This document shows positions 1 through 6,257 of a DNA stretch of 6,427 nucleotides, piece after piece. The stretch lies in NCBI GenBank assembly GCA_030642845.1, contig DAOWMZ010000112.1, positions 1 to 6,427 on the forward strand. The letters are read 5' to 3'. Both the position numbers and the translations under genes were made by a program. How positions within the stretch are numbered: position 1 is the stretch's first letter; every line of letters starts with the position of its first letter. The notes below the pieces were generated by a model that was not told the origin of the DNA, did not search any database, and saw only the letters and a program-made list of their open reading frames with translations. Origin of the DNA: Candidatus Zixiibacteriota bacterium (lineage in GTDB: Bacteria; Zixibacteria; MSB-5A5; GN15; FEB-12).

Positions 1-250
<250 letters not shown>

Positions 251-283
251 TTATTCCCTAAATATTACAAAAATTTATATTTC

Positions 284-313
284 ATATTAAAATTATTAAC
301 ACAAATAAATCAA
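284..313 (-). promoter_or_regulatory. Possible promoter of the thioredoxin reductase gene
   Basis: Read on the minus strand, TTGATT (308-313) is followed after 18 bases by TAATAT (284-289), about 37 bases before the ATG. The whole gap at 248-360 is extremely AT-rich, so hexamers like these arise easily by chance. This is only the best candidate seen. Confidence 0.3.
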
Positions 314-350
314 TAAGATTCAAAATAGATTTATGAAAACATTTTCTATT

Positions 351-384
351 CAATTATTAATAAAACAGGTAAAGCCTGACCTGT
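351..384 (-). terminator. Small hairpin terminator after cobO
   Basis: On the minus strand ACAGGT (379-384) and ACCTGT (365-370) form a 6-bp perfect stem around an 8-base loop, starting one base after the cobO stop codon. TTTTATTAAT follows directly. The stem is short and the U-tract interrupted, so termination may be partial. The position immediately after the stop and the T-run support it. Confidence 0.55.
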
Positions 385-385
385 G

Positions 386-937
386 TTACCAATCAACTCC
401 TTTTTGGGCCAGGATTCCTTTCTGGTAAGGGTGTTTTATCTCTTTCATTTCGGTTACAAGATCAGCTTTTTCGATCAACCACTCACGAGCGTTTCGGCCG
501 GTTATAACCAGCTGCTGAGTATCGCTGCAGGATTCGATTATCTCTTCAACATCCTCATCAGAGACCAATCCTAAATCTACAGCTACATTTAACTCATCAA
601 GTATTACCAACTGGTAATTACCTGACAAAATCTTTTCGATAGAAAGTTTCACCCCGGATTTTGCTGCCTTTAGATGTTCATCAAATTCCTTGTCATCATC
701 GATGATACCAACAAACCCTTCACCCACAGTCTGCAGCTCCACATTTGGAGCCAGTTTCTTGATACCTTCAAGCTCACCATATTTCCATGAACCCTTGACA
801 AACTGAATGATGCAAATATTCCAGTTGTGGCCTATCGCTCTGACACACATTCCAAGGGCCGCAGTAGTTTTACCTTTACCGTTACCGGTATAAACAATCA
901 ACAATCCTTTTTTAGTTTCTTCTGTTTTAGAATCCAT
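386..937 (-). CDS. cobO: Cob(I)yrinic acid a,c-diamide / cobalamin adenosyltransferase, CobO/BtuR type
   Basis: A complete 183-residue protein, close to the usual size for the family. It is predicted to transfer the 5'-deoxyadenosyl group of ATP to cob(I)alamin or cobyrinic acid diamide, the final activation of B12 in de novo synthesis or salvage, in the cytosol. The family P-loop GNGKGKTT is at residues 18-25. QFVKGSWKYGE (45-55), VILDELN (111-117), VITGRNA (144-150) and the C-terminal KHPYQKGILAQKGV (168-181) are all hallmark blocks. The fold is that of BtuR, not the unrelated PduO or EutT enzymes. I chose the ATG at 937. An in-frame GTG three codons upstream (944-946) lies inside AGGTGA (943-948), which is best read as the ribosome site for the ATG with 5-base spacing. 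No other cobalamin gene and no B12-box sequence is visible nearby, so salvage is as likely as synthesis. Confidence 0.93.
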   Translation of the reverse strand: MDSKTEETKKGLLIVYTGNGKGKTTAALGMCVRAIGHNWNICIIQFVKGSWKYGELEGIKKLAPNVELQTVGEGFVGIIDDDKEFDEHLKAAKSGVKLSIEKILSGNYQLVILDELNVAVDLGLVSDEDVEEIIESCSDTQQLVITGRNAREWLIEKADLVTEMKEIKHPYQKGILAQKGVDW

Positions 938-967
938 TATTTTCACCTAAATTTACAATTATCAGTT

Positions 968-996
968 AAAGTAGTTAATAACACGCACTTAGTCAA
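968..996 (-). promoter_or_regulatory. Probable sigma70-type promoter of cobO
   Basis: On the minus strand TTGACT (991-996) is followed after exactly 17 bases by TACTTT (968-973). The -10 box keeps the most conserved positions T1, A2 and T6. Transcription would begin near 961, giving a leader of about 24 bases ending in AGGTGA. That leaves no room for a riboswitch. Confidence 0.55.
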
Positions 997-1017
997 TACA
1001 TGATATTTTAATTATCA

Positions 1018-1035
1018 GATTACTTAACAGTAATC
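1018..1035. promoter_or_regulatory. Palindrome in the cobO/rrf2 divergent region, candidate operator
   Basis: GATTACT and AGTAATC form perfect 7-bp arms around a 4-base spacer (TAAC). The centre lies about 65 bases upstream of the predicted cobO start point, beyond its -35 box, where an activator would sit. Dyads of this size suit a dimeric regulator such as an Rrf2 protein. I recognise no named consensus, and the binding protein is unknown. Confidence 0.4.
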
Positions 1036-1065
1036 AAGTACAATGAATACATTATGGATAGTAAT

Positions 1066-1080
1066 TATTAATCATTAATA
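1066..1080. promoter_or_regulatory. Palindrome just upstream of the rrf2 promoter
   Basis: TATTAAT and ATTAATA are perfect 7-bp arms about a single central C. The element ends 12 bases before the rrf2 -35 box. It could be an operator or an AT-rich UP-like element. Being all A/T apart from the centre, it has a higher chance of being fortuitous than the palindrome at 1018-1035. Confidence 0.3.
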
Positions 1081-1092
1081 TTCCGATTTTTA

Positions 1093-1120
1093 TTGACTAA
1101 AAGACCTATTATGCTATCTT
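1093..1120 (+). promoter_or_regulatory. Probable sigma70-type promoter of rrf2, with extended -10
   Basis: TTGACT (1093-1098) and TATCTT (1115-1120) are 16 bases apart. A TG dinucleotide one base before the -10 box (1112-1113) makes an extended -10. Transcription would start near 1127, leaving a leader of about 76 bases before the ATG at 1203. Confidence 0.6.
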
Positions 1121-1122
1121 GG

Positions 1123-1201
1123 AGTGTTAAAGTTAATAAATAATGTCTTTTTTATGGGCATTAGCAATATGAGTGTTATTAATTCAGAAATGGAAGTGTT
1201 A
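1123..1201 (+). repeat. Three copies of the heptamer AGTGTTA in the rrf2 leader
   Basis: AGTGTTA occurs at 1123-1129, 1172-1178 and 1195-1201, with start-to-start distances of 49 and 23 bases. The first copy covers the predicted transcription start. The third lies between the GGAAG ribosome site (1192-1196) and the ATG. The placement suits autoregulation at the DNA or RNA level, but a heptamer in AT-rich DNA can recur by chance. Confidence 0.4.
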
Positions 1202-1202
1202 A

Positions 1203-1634
1203 ATGCAGTTCACTAAAGCGGAGGAATACGGGATATTAGGCGTAGTTTATCTTGCTGATAAGGATATAAATAATATTACCCCTTTATCCGAAATTGCAGA
1301 AGCTCAGGATATTCCTGAAAAATTCCTTGCAAAAATTTTCCAATCACTTTCCAAAACAGGGATAATCCGATCTCATCGTGGTGTGAGAGGTGGTTTCAGC
1401 CTATCAAGGCAAGCTTCTGATATAGGCATACTCGATATTCTCGAAGCCATTCAAGGTCCATATCATCTGATGAAATGTACTTACAATCGCAATAATTGTG
1501 ATAAAGAGGGATTTTGCTCGTTAAGAGAACTCCTGATAATGGCGGAAGATCAGTTAGTATCTGTTTTTGGAAAATATACTTTGGATGATCTTAATAATTG
1601 GCAAAAAAACGGCGGTGTTACTACCCAAATTTGA
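1203..1634 (+). CDS. Rrf2-family transcriptional regulator with three-cysteine (probable Fe-S) motif
   Basis: A 143-residue protein, typical Rrf2 length. It begins MQFTKAEEYGILGVVYLA, the standard first helix. The winged-helix DNA-binding unit spans roughly residues 27-70, with the recognition helix around PEKFLAKIFQSL (38-49) and the wing HRGVRGGFSLSR (58-69), the classic RGxxGGF signature. Cys92, Cys99 and Cys105 form a CX6CX5C cluster matching the Fe-S ligands of IscR/NsrR-like members, so the protein probably senses redox state, iron-sulfur supply or NO. IscR's fourth ligand (His107) has no counterpart here, as the aligned residue is Arg108. The start is supported by GGAAG 6 bases before the ATG. 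It is transcribed away from cobO and towards dcd and nifJ. No terminator separates it from dcd 94 bases downstream. Whether it is IscR, NsrR or another subtype cannot be decided. Confidence 0.9.
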   Translation: MQFTKAEEYGILGVVYLADKDINNITPLSEIAEAQDIPEKFLAKIFQSLSKTGIIRSHRGVRGGFSLSRQASDIGILDILEAIQGPYHLMKCTYNRNNCDKEGFCSLRELLIMAEDQLVSVFGKYTLDDLNNWQKNGGVTTQI

Positions 1635-1641
1635 TTGAAAA

Positions 1642-1670
1642 TTGTATAGATTCCGGTTTACAAATATATT
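1642..1670 (+). promoter_or_regulatory. Possible promoter of dcd in the rrf2-dcd gap
   Basis: TTGTAT (1642-1647) and TATATT (1665-1670) are 17 bases apart, about 59 bases before the dcd start. The -10 box matches consensus at five of six positions, the -35 at only three. Dcd may instead be read through from rrf2. Confidence 0.35.
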
Positions 1671-1728
1671 TCAAAACACTATCTTTTACCCCCAAAATGA
1701 CCTTTGACGATAAAGGAATGTTAATGTT

Positions 1729-2283
1729 ATGGCGGTAAAACCGGATAGTTGGATTATTGAGATGGCTCAAAAGGAAAAAATGATTGAGCCCTTTGCAGAC
1801 GACCAGATTAAAACCGGTATCAGTTTTGGTGTATCATGCTATGGATATGATTTCAGGCTCTCAGATAAGTTTAAGATACTTGACGAATCAAAATTAGAGG
1901 AAATTGATCCCAAGTCTATCAAGGATGAGCACTTCAAAACTGTTTGCTCAGATTCAATACTGATTCCCGCCAGATCATATATTTTGGGCCAATCAAAAGA
2001 ATATTTTAGAATTCCACGTAACATAATTACGATCTGTACCGGAAAGTCAACTTATGCCAGAAGCGGAGTTGTGGTCAATGTTACTCCCTTTGAACCTGAA
2101 TGGGAAGGTTTTGCAACTCTTTCCCTGGCTAATACCGCTACGTTACCAGTGCGAATTTATGCAAACGAGGGAATCGGACAATTATTATTTTTAGAAGCAA
2201 CCGAGGAGTGCCTTAGATCATATAAAGATAAAAAAGGAAAATATCAAAAACAGAAGGATATTACACTTTCCAAACTTAAATAG
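1729..2283 (+). CDS. dcd: dCTP deaminase-family protein with an altered catalytic residue
   Basis: A 184-residue protein of the trimeric dCTP deaminase/dUTPase superfamily, which normally deaminates dCTP to dUTP to supply dTTP. Family blocks are clear: SWIIEMAQKEKMIEPF (7-22), CYGYDFRLSDKF (37-48), YFRIPRNIITICTGKSTYAR (92-111, the nucleotide-binding GKSTYAR) and NVTPFEPEWEG (117-127), then LPVRIYANEGIGQLLFLE (139-156). In the intervening block, normally TLEFSNT, this protein reads TLSLANT. Ser132 therefore stands where the catalytic glutamate (E. coli Glu138) is expected. The codon is TCC, three base changes from GAG, so a simple read error is unlikely. The C-terminal lid (KYQKQKDITLSK, 171-182) also lacks the usual glycine after QxQ-type residues. 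Activity is therefore doubtful, although fold assignment is secure. The AGGA ribosome site (1714-1717) is 11 bases from the ATG, a long spacing, and the other nearby ATGs (1718, 1724) are out of frame. Confidence 0.85.
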   Translation: MAVKPDSWIIEMAQKEKMIEPFADDQIKTGISFGVSCYGYDFRLSDKFKILDESKLEEIDPKSIKDEHFKTVCSDSILIPARSYILGQSKEYFRIPRNIITICTGKSTYARSGVVVNVTPFEPEWEGFATLSLANTATLPVRIYANEGIGQLLFLEATEECLRSYKDKKGKYQKQKDITLSKLK

Positions 2284-2337
2284 ATGTCTATAGTTAAGTT
2301 ATGAATTTATTATTACAATATTATCAGGAGTAAAGAA

Positions 2338-5300
2338 ATGGCTCAAGAAGCTGTTGCATCAGCTGATGACAAGACAAAAAAAGGAAAAAATCGCACCAGA
2401 AAAATGGTAACCATCGATGGCAATACAGCTGCATCTTATGTTGCTCATGCTACCAATGAAGTCATAGCGATATATCCCATCACACCATCATCGGATATGG
2501 GTGAATTTGCGGATGAAAGATCTGCTCGTGGAGAAAAGAATATTTGGGGAATAATCCCCGATGTAGTTGAGATGCAATCCGAAGGTGGAGCCTCAGGAGC
2601 GGTACATGGTGCTTTAACAACCGGCGCACTTACCACTACCTTTACAGCTTCCCAGGGATTGCTGCTTATGATACCGAATATGTTTAAAATTGCTGGTGAA
2701 TTGACACCTACTGTTTTTCATGTTACGGCCAGAGCGGTTGCCTCTCATGCCCTGTCAATCTTTGGCGACCACAGTGATATAATGGCTGTCAGATCCACTG
2801 GTTTCGGGCTACTCGGAGCAGGGTCTGTTCAGGAAGTTATGGACATGGCTTTGATCGCTCAGAGAGCATCACTTGAAAGTAGAATTCCGTTCGTACATTT
2901 CTTCGATGGCTTCCGTACTTCTCATGAAGTTCAAAAAGTTGAAGAAATTACCAAAGATGATATGAAAGATCTTCTTGATGAAGAGCTCATTTCAAATCAT
3001 CGAATCAGAGCACTGTCTCCCGATCGTCCGACTATTAAAGGAACCTCGCAGAACCCGGATGTATTCTTCCAGCATCGTGAAACAGTAAACAAATATTATC
3101 AAAAAGCTCCTGAAATTGTCCAGAAATCTATGGATATGTTTGCCAAAGTAGTGGGACGCAAGTATAAACTGTTTGATTATTTCGGTCATCCGGAAGCGGA
3201 ACGTGTTGTTATTATCATGGGTACCGGAGCAGAAGTGGTTCACGAAACAGTTGATGAACTGGTTTCAAAGGGTGAAAAAGTAGGACTTATTAAAGTTCGG
3301 CTGTACCGTCCTTTCGATACGGAAGCTTTTATGAAAGCTCTCCCCTCAACAGTAAAATCAATTGCTGTACTTGATCGTACGAAAGAACCTGGTGCCGTTG
3401 GCGAACCGATGTATTCCGATATTCAGACTGCTATAAGTGAAGCATTGGAATATGGTTTTGCACCGTTTGACAAGCACCCGATTGTTGTTGGAGGTCGTTA
3501 TGGTCTGGGTTCAAAAGAATTCAATCCCCCGATGGCCAAATCTGTATTCAATAATTTAAATGAAAAAGAACCGAAAAATCACTTCACCGTTGGTATTAAA
3601 GATGATGTAACAATGACATCACTTGATCCGGATCTTTCGTTTGATCTTGAAGGTGAAAATTTCCGTGGTCTTTTCTATGGTCTTGGGGCTGATGGCACAG
3701 TTGGAGCAAACAAAAACTCAATCAAAATTATTGGTGAAAATACTGATAATTTTGCCCAGGGTTATTTTGTTTACGATTCTAAAAAAGCGGGGGCTATTAC
3801 AGTCTCTCATGTTCGTTTTGGTAAAGAATTAATTCGTAAACCGTATCTGATCACATCCGCCCAGTTTGTAGCATGTCATAATTTCTCATTCCTCGAAAAG
3901 TATGATATGGTTGACAAGCTGATCGAAGGCGGTACATTCCTGTTGAATGCTCCCTATGGACCGGATGAAATCTGGGACCATATGCCTAAAGAAGTACAGC
4001 AGCAGATCCTGGATAAAAAGGCAAAATTCTTTGTTATTGATGGTCTTGCCGTTGCCAAAGAACTTGGTCTTGGGACGCGTATCAACATGATTATGCAGAC
4101 TGCTTTCTTCCTGATTTCAGAAATATTACCCAAAGACGCTGCGATAAAAGCAATTAAAAATGCTATCGTCAAAAGCTACAGCAAAAAGGGTGAAAAAGTA
4201 GTCAACATGAACTTTGCTGCAGTGGATGCCGCCACTGGTGCATTAAAAGAAGTCAAATACCCTGATAAAGTAACCAGTACTTTTTCCAGACCTCCTATTG
4301 TCCCGGATCATTCACCTGATTTTGTTAAAAAGGTAACATCGGAAATCATATCTGGACGTGGCGATGATCTTCCTGTATCCGTCTTCCCCAATGATGGTAC
4401 ATATATCACAGGTACAACCCAATATGAAAAACGCAACATTGCAGTAGATATTCCGGTTTGGGATGAAGAGACATGTATTCAGTGTAATATTTGTTCAATC
4501 GTTTGTCCTCATGCTGCTATTCGACCGAAAGTGTTTGATCCTAAGTTAGCTGAAAAAGCTCCTTCAAAATTCAAACATATTAAAGCCAAGTCCAAACCGC
4601 TTAAAGGTCTTTCATATGCTTTACAGGTAGCTCCTGAAGATTGCACCGGATGCGAAGTTTGTATTCATGCTTGTCCGGTGGATGTCAAAGATAAAGATGG
4701 CAACAAAACAGGTCTCAAAGCAATTAATATGCAGCCTCAGGCTCCTCTTCGCGAACAGGAAGTTAAGAACTGGGATTTCTTTATGAACGAATTACCGGAT
4801 CCTGATCCAAGCTTATTCAAAATAGGGACGGTTAAAGGCTCGCAGTTTATGAAACCTCTCTTTGAATTCTCAGGTGCTTGCTCCGGTTGTGGAGAAACTC
4901 CTTATGTCAAGCTGATGACGCAGCTATTCGGTGACAGGGCACTCTGTTCCAATGCTACCGGATGCAGTTCAATTTATGGTGGAAACTTGCCTACTACTCC
5001 CTACTGTAAGAACTCAAGTGGGCGCGGACCAGCCTGGTCTAACTCTCTGTTTGAAGACAACGCTGAGTTTGGAATGGGAATGCGTCTGACGGCTGATAAG
5101 TTGAAAGATTATGCTTTTTACCTTACCCAGCAATTAGCTCCGGATATGTACGATGATCTTTTCAATACCGATCAGAGTTCTCTGGAAGGAATTGAACAAC
5201 AGCGTGAAAAAGTTATTAAACTGAAAAAGAAACTTGATTCCCTCAACGATTCTGACCAGGTAACGGCTCTTAAAAATGTTGCTGACTTCCTCGTAAATAA

Positions 5301-5967
5301 ATCTGTCTGGATTATTGGCGGTGATGGCTGGGCATACGATATCGGTTTTGGCGGTTTGGATCATGTGCTCGCTTCCGGTAGAAATGTAAATCTCCTTGTT
5401 CTGGATACCGAAGTATATTCCAACACAGGTGGTCAGATGTCAAAAGCAACACCTCGCGCAGCAACAGCTAAGTTTGCAGCAGCAGGAAAACCACTCCCCA
5501 AGAAAGATATGGGGTTGATGATGATGTCCTATGGCAGCGTTTACATTGCCCAGGTTGCGATGGGTTCCAGTCATAATCAGACGGTTAAAGCGATGGTTGA
5601 GGCTGAGAAATTTAATGGTCCATCATTGTTGATCTGCTACAGTGCCTGTATTGCTCATGGAATCAATATGTCTTATAGTTTAGAACAGGAAGATATGGCT
5701 GTTAAATCAGGACACTGGTTGTTATATCGTTACAATCCGGATTTAATCGATCAGGGCAAGAACCCATTGATTTTGGATAGTAAAGAACCTACGATTTCCT
5801 TTGAAAAGTATGCTTATTCCGAAAACAGATACCGTACTCTCAAAGTAAAAGATCCTGAAAGAGCCAAACATCTGGCTGATCTTGGTCAGATTGACTGTGA
5901 TCGCCGTTGGAAATTGTACTCTCAATTAGCCAAACTTGACTATTCAAATCCGGAAACTAAAGAATAG
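2338..5967 (+). CDS. nifJ: Pyruvate:ferredoxin (flavodoxin) oxidoreductase, single-chain
   Basis: A 1209-residue homodimer-type PFOR that oxidises pyruvate with CoA to acetyl-CoA and CO2, reducing ferredoxin in the cytoplasm. Domains run as follows. The pyruvate/TPP pyrimidine domain (about 24-270) has YPITPSS at 46-52 and Arg132 in TARAVASHALSIFGDH, matching the Thr and Arg substrate contacts of the Desulfovibrio africanus enzyme. A transketolase-C-like domain (about 286-415) and the gamma domain (about 443-645) follow. Next come the EKR motif (697-699) and a two-[4Fe-4S] ferredoxin domain with Cys713/716/719/723 and Cys769/772/775/779. The TPP domain holds the proximal-cluster Cys848, Cys851, Cys876 and probably Cys1104, with GDGWAYDIG at 995-1003 and SNTGGQ at 1028-1033. 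A lysine-rich extension of about 22 residues precedes the conserved start. The C-terminus after Cys1104 is only 105 residues, so the oxygen-protective tail of the D. africanus enzyme is probably absent. AGGAG (2326-2330) lies 7 bases before the ATG. Only 54 bases separate it from dcd, with no convincing promoter. Confidence 0.97.
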   Translation: MAQEAVASADDKTKKGKNRTRKMVTIDGNTAASYVAHATNEVIAIYPITPSSDMGEFADERSARGEKNIWGIIPDVVEMQSEGGASGAVHGALTTGALTTTFTASQGLLLMIPNMFKIAGELTPTVFHVTARAVASHALSIFGDHSDIMAVRSTGFGLLGAGSVQEVMDMALIAQRASLESRIPFVHFFDGFRTSHEVQKVEEITKDDMKDLLDEELISNHRIRALSPDRPTIKGTSQNPDVFFQHRETVNKYYQKAPEIVQKSMDMFAKVVGRKYKLFDYFGHPEAERVVIIMGTGAEVVHETVDELVSKGEKVGLIKVRLYRPFDTEAFMKALPSTVKSIAVLDRTKEPGAVGEPMYSDIQTAISEALEYGFAPFDKHPIVVGGRYGLGSKEFNPPMAKSVFNNLNEKEPKNHFTVGIKDDVTMTSLDPDLSFDLEGENFRGLFYGLGADGTVGANKNSIKIIGENTDNFAQGYFVYDSKKAGAITVSHVRFGKELIRKPYLITSAQFVACHNFSFLEKYDMVDKLIEGGTFLLNAPYGPDEIWDHMPKEVQQQILDKKAKFFVIDGLAVAKELGLGTRINMIMQTAFFLISEILPKDAAIKAIKNAIVKSYSKKGEKVVNMNFAAVDAATGALKEVKYPDKVTSTFSRPPIVPDHSPDFVKKVTSEIISGRGDDLPVSVFPNDGTYITGTTQYEKRNIAVDIPVWDEETCIQCNICSIVCPHAAIRPKVFDPKLAEKAPSKFKHIKAKSKPLKGLSYALQVAPEDCTGCEVCIHACPVDVKDKDGNKTGLKAINMQPQAPLREQEVKNWDFFMNELPDPDPSLFKIGTVKGSQFMKPLFEFSGACSGCGETPYVKLMTQLFGDRALCSNATGCSSIYGGNLPTTPYCKNSSGRGPAWSNSLFEDNAEFGMGMRLTADKLKDYAFYLTQQLAPDMYDDLFNTDQSSLEGIEQQREKVIKLKKKLDSLNDSDQVTALKNVADFLVNKSVWIIGGDGWAYDIGFGGLDHVLASGRNVNLLVLDTEVYSNTGGQMSKATPRAATAKFAAAGKPLPKKDMGLMMMSYGSVYIAQVAMGSSHNQTVKAMVEAEKFNGPSLLICYSACIAHGINMSYSLEQEDMAVKSGHWLLYRYNPDLIDQGKNPLILDSKEPTISFEKYAYSENRYRTLKVKDPERAKHLADLGQIDCDRRWKLYSQLAKLDYSNPETKE

Positions 5968-5987
5968 GTAGTTTTCATATATCATGG

Positions 5988-6020
5988 AAAAGCGGGTCAT
6001 CACTGATCCGCTTTTTCTTT
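5988..6020 (+). terminator. Strong intrinsic terminator of nifJ
   Basis: A 12-bp stem pairs 5988-5999 with 6004-6015 around a TCAC loop, with a single G-T wobble, and runs into TTTTTCTTT (6012-6020). It starts 20 bases after the nifJ stop. It should end the nifJ transcript and isolate the downstream gene. Confidence 0.92.
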
Positions 6021-6064
6021 ATCATTACCATAATTACATTAGAGACACCCCCTCACTGATACGC
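6000..6064 (+). repeat. Near-identical 12-base direct repeat copying part of the terminator
   Basis: TCACTGATCCGC at 6000-6011 (terminator loop and right arm) recurs as TCACTGATACGC at 6053-6064, with one mismatch and starts 53 bases apart. The second copy has no matching left arm or T-run, so it is not a second terminator. It may be a remnant of a local duplication. Confidence 0.45.
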
Positions 6065-6114
6065 TAATGAATTACCTCTATTATTGTTACGCGGCTTAGT
6101 TAAAGTAATTCATT
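6031..6114 (+). repeat. Three-part complementary repeat able to form two alternative hairpins
   Basis: The segment AATGAATTAC (6066-6075) is perfectly complementary to GTAATTCATT (6105-6114), with a 29-base loop. The overlapping segment 6064-6074 also pairs with 6031-6042 (TAATT plus CATTAG, one bulged A), with a 21-base loop. The middle segment cannot be in both hairpins at once. The element lies between the nifJ terminator and the first promoter of the next gene. No transcript covering it is evident, so it may act at the DNA level or be a small dispersed repeat. Together with the following entries it accounts for the 335-base stretch between nifJ and the last gene. Confidence 0.45.
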
Positions 6115-6139
6115 TACACTGAACTATTTTTTATCTATA

Positions 6140-6148
6140 TGGTATAAT
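6140..6148 (+). promoter_or_regulatory. Extended -10 promoter element (upstream promoter of the last gene)
   Basis: TGGTATAAT is a perfect extended -10 element (TGn plus TATAAT at 6143-6148). The best -35 match, CTGAAC at 6119-6124 with 18-base spacing, is weak, as is usual for extended -10 promoters. A transcript would start near 6155 and carry the micro-ORF at 6205-6243 before reaching the secreted-protein gene. Confidence 0.5.
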
Positions 6149-6204
6149 TAAAAGAAATATGATTTTACTGTCATAATTAACACAAGAACCGATAAGGTGT
6201 AATA

Positions 6205-6243
6205 ATGAAATTAAGTATATTAAATTATATTGTTTTGAGTTGA
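6205..6243 (+). CDS. 12-codon micro-ORF in the leader, possible leader peptide or gene-start remnant
   Basis: ATG to TGA encodes MKLSILNYIVLS. AAGGTG (6194-6199) lies 5 bases before the ATG, as good a ribosome site as that of any gene in the window. The first five residues are the same as those of the downstream secreted protein (initiator, K, L, S, I), and the rest is hydrophobic like a signal peptide. Its stop codon overlaps the -35 box of the next promoter. It contains no run of one amino acid, so a classical attenuation peptide is not indicated. It could be translated or be the relic of a duplicated gene start. Confidence 0.25.
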   Translation: MKLSILNYIVLS

Positions 6244-6257
6244 CACTGTGTCTAACT
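6238..6257. promoter_or_regulatory. Palindromic candidate operator over the -35 box
   Basis: Perfect arms GACAC and GTGTC flank a central T (6242-6252). They extend with AGTT (6238-6241) and AACT (6254-6257) after skipping one T at 6253, giving 9-bp arms with one bulge. The dyad covers the whole -35 hexamer of the consensus promoter, the position expected of a repressor site. I do not recognise the consensus. Confidence 0.45.

Noticed and set aside
383..574. 63-codon plus-strand frame inside cobO
   Set aside because: It is antisense to conserved CobO motifs, including the C-terminal KHPYQKG block, so it is a shadow frame.
944..946. GTG as the start codon of cobO, three codons upstream of the ATG
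   Set aside because: The GTG is part of the AGGTGA ribosome site for the ATG at 937 and has no ribosome site of its own.
938..1202. Cobalamin riboswitch ahead of cobO
   Set aside because: No B12-box-like sequence is seen on the minus strand, and the predicted leader is only about 24 bases.
1143..1216. Two short upstream frames in the rrf2 leader, the first ending in an ATGA overlap with the second, which runs into rrf2 out of frame
   Set aside because: Neither start codon has a recognisable ribosome site, while the rrf2 ATG has GGAAG at good distance. The overlap is probably chance.
2284..2337. Promoter for nifJ (TACAAT at 2314-2319)
   Set aside because: No acceptable -35 box lies at 16-18 bases, and the gap is short and AT-rich. 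Read-through from dcd or a promoter within dcd is as likely.
2445..5925. Several 60-83-codon frames on the minus strand and one on the plus strand within nifJ
   Set aside because: They overlap strongly conserved PFOR domains and show no protein-like motifs.
6066..6132. Second intrinsic terminator formed by the 6066-6114 inverted repeat and the T-run at 6127-6132
   Set aside because: The T-run begins 12 bases after the stem, the stem is AT-rich and the loop is 29 bases, so it would not function as a normal terminator.
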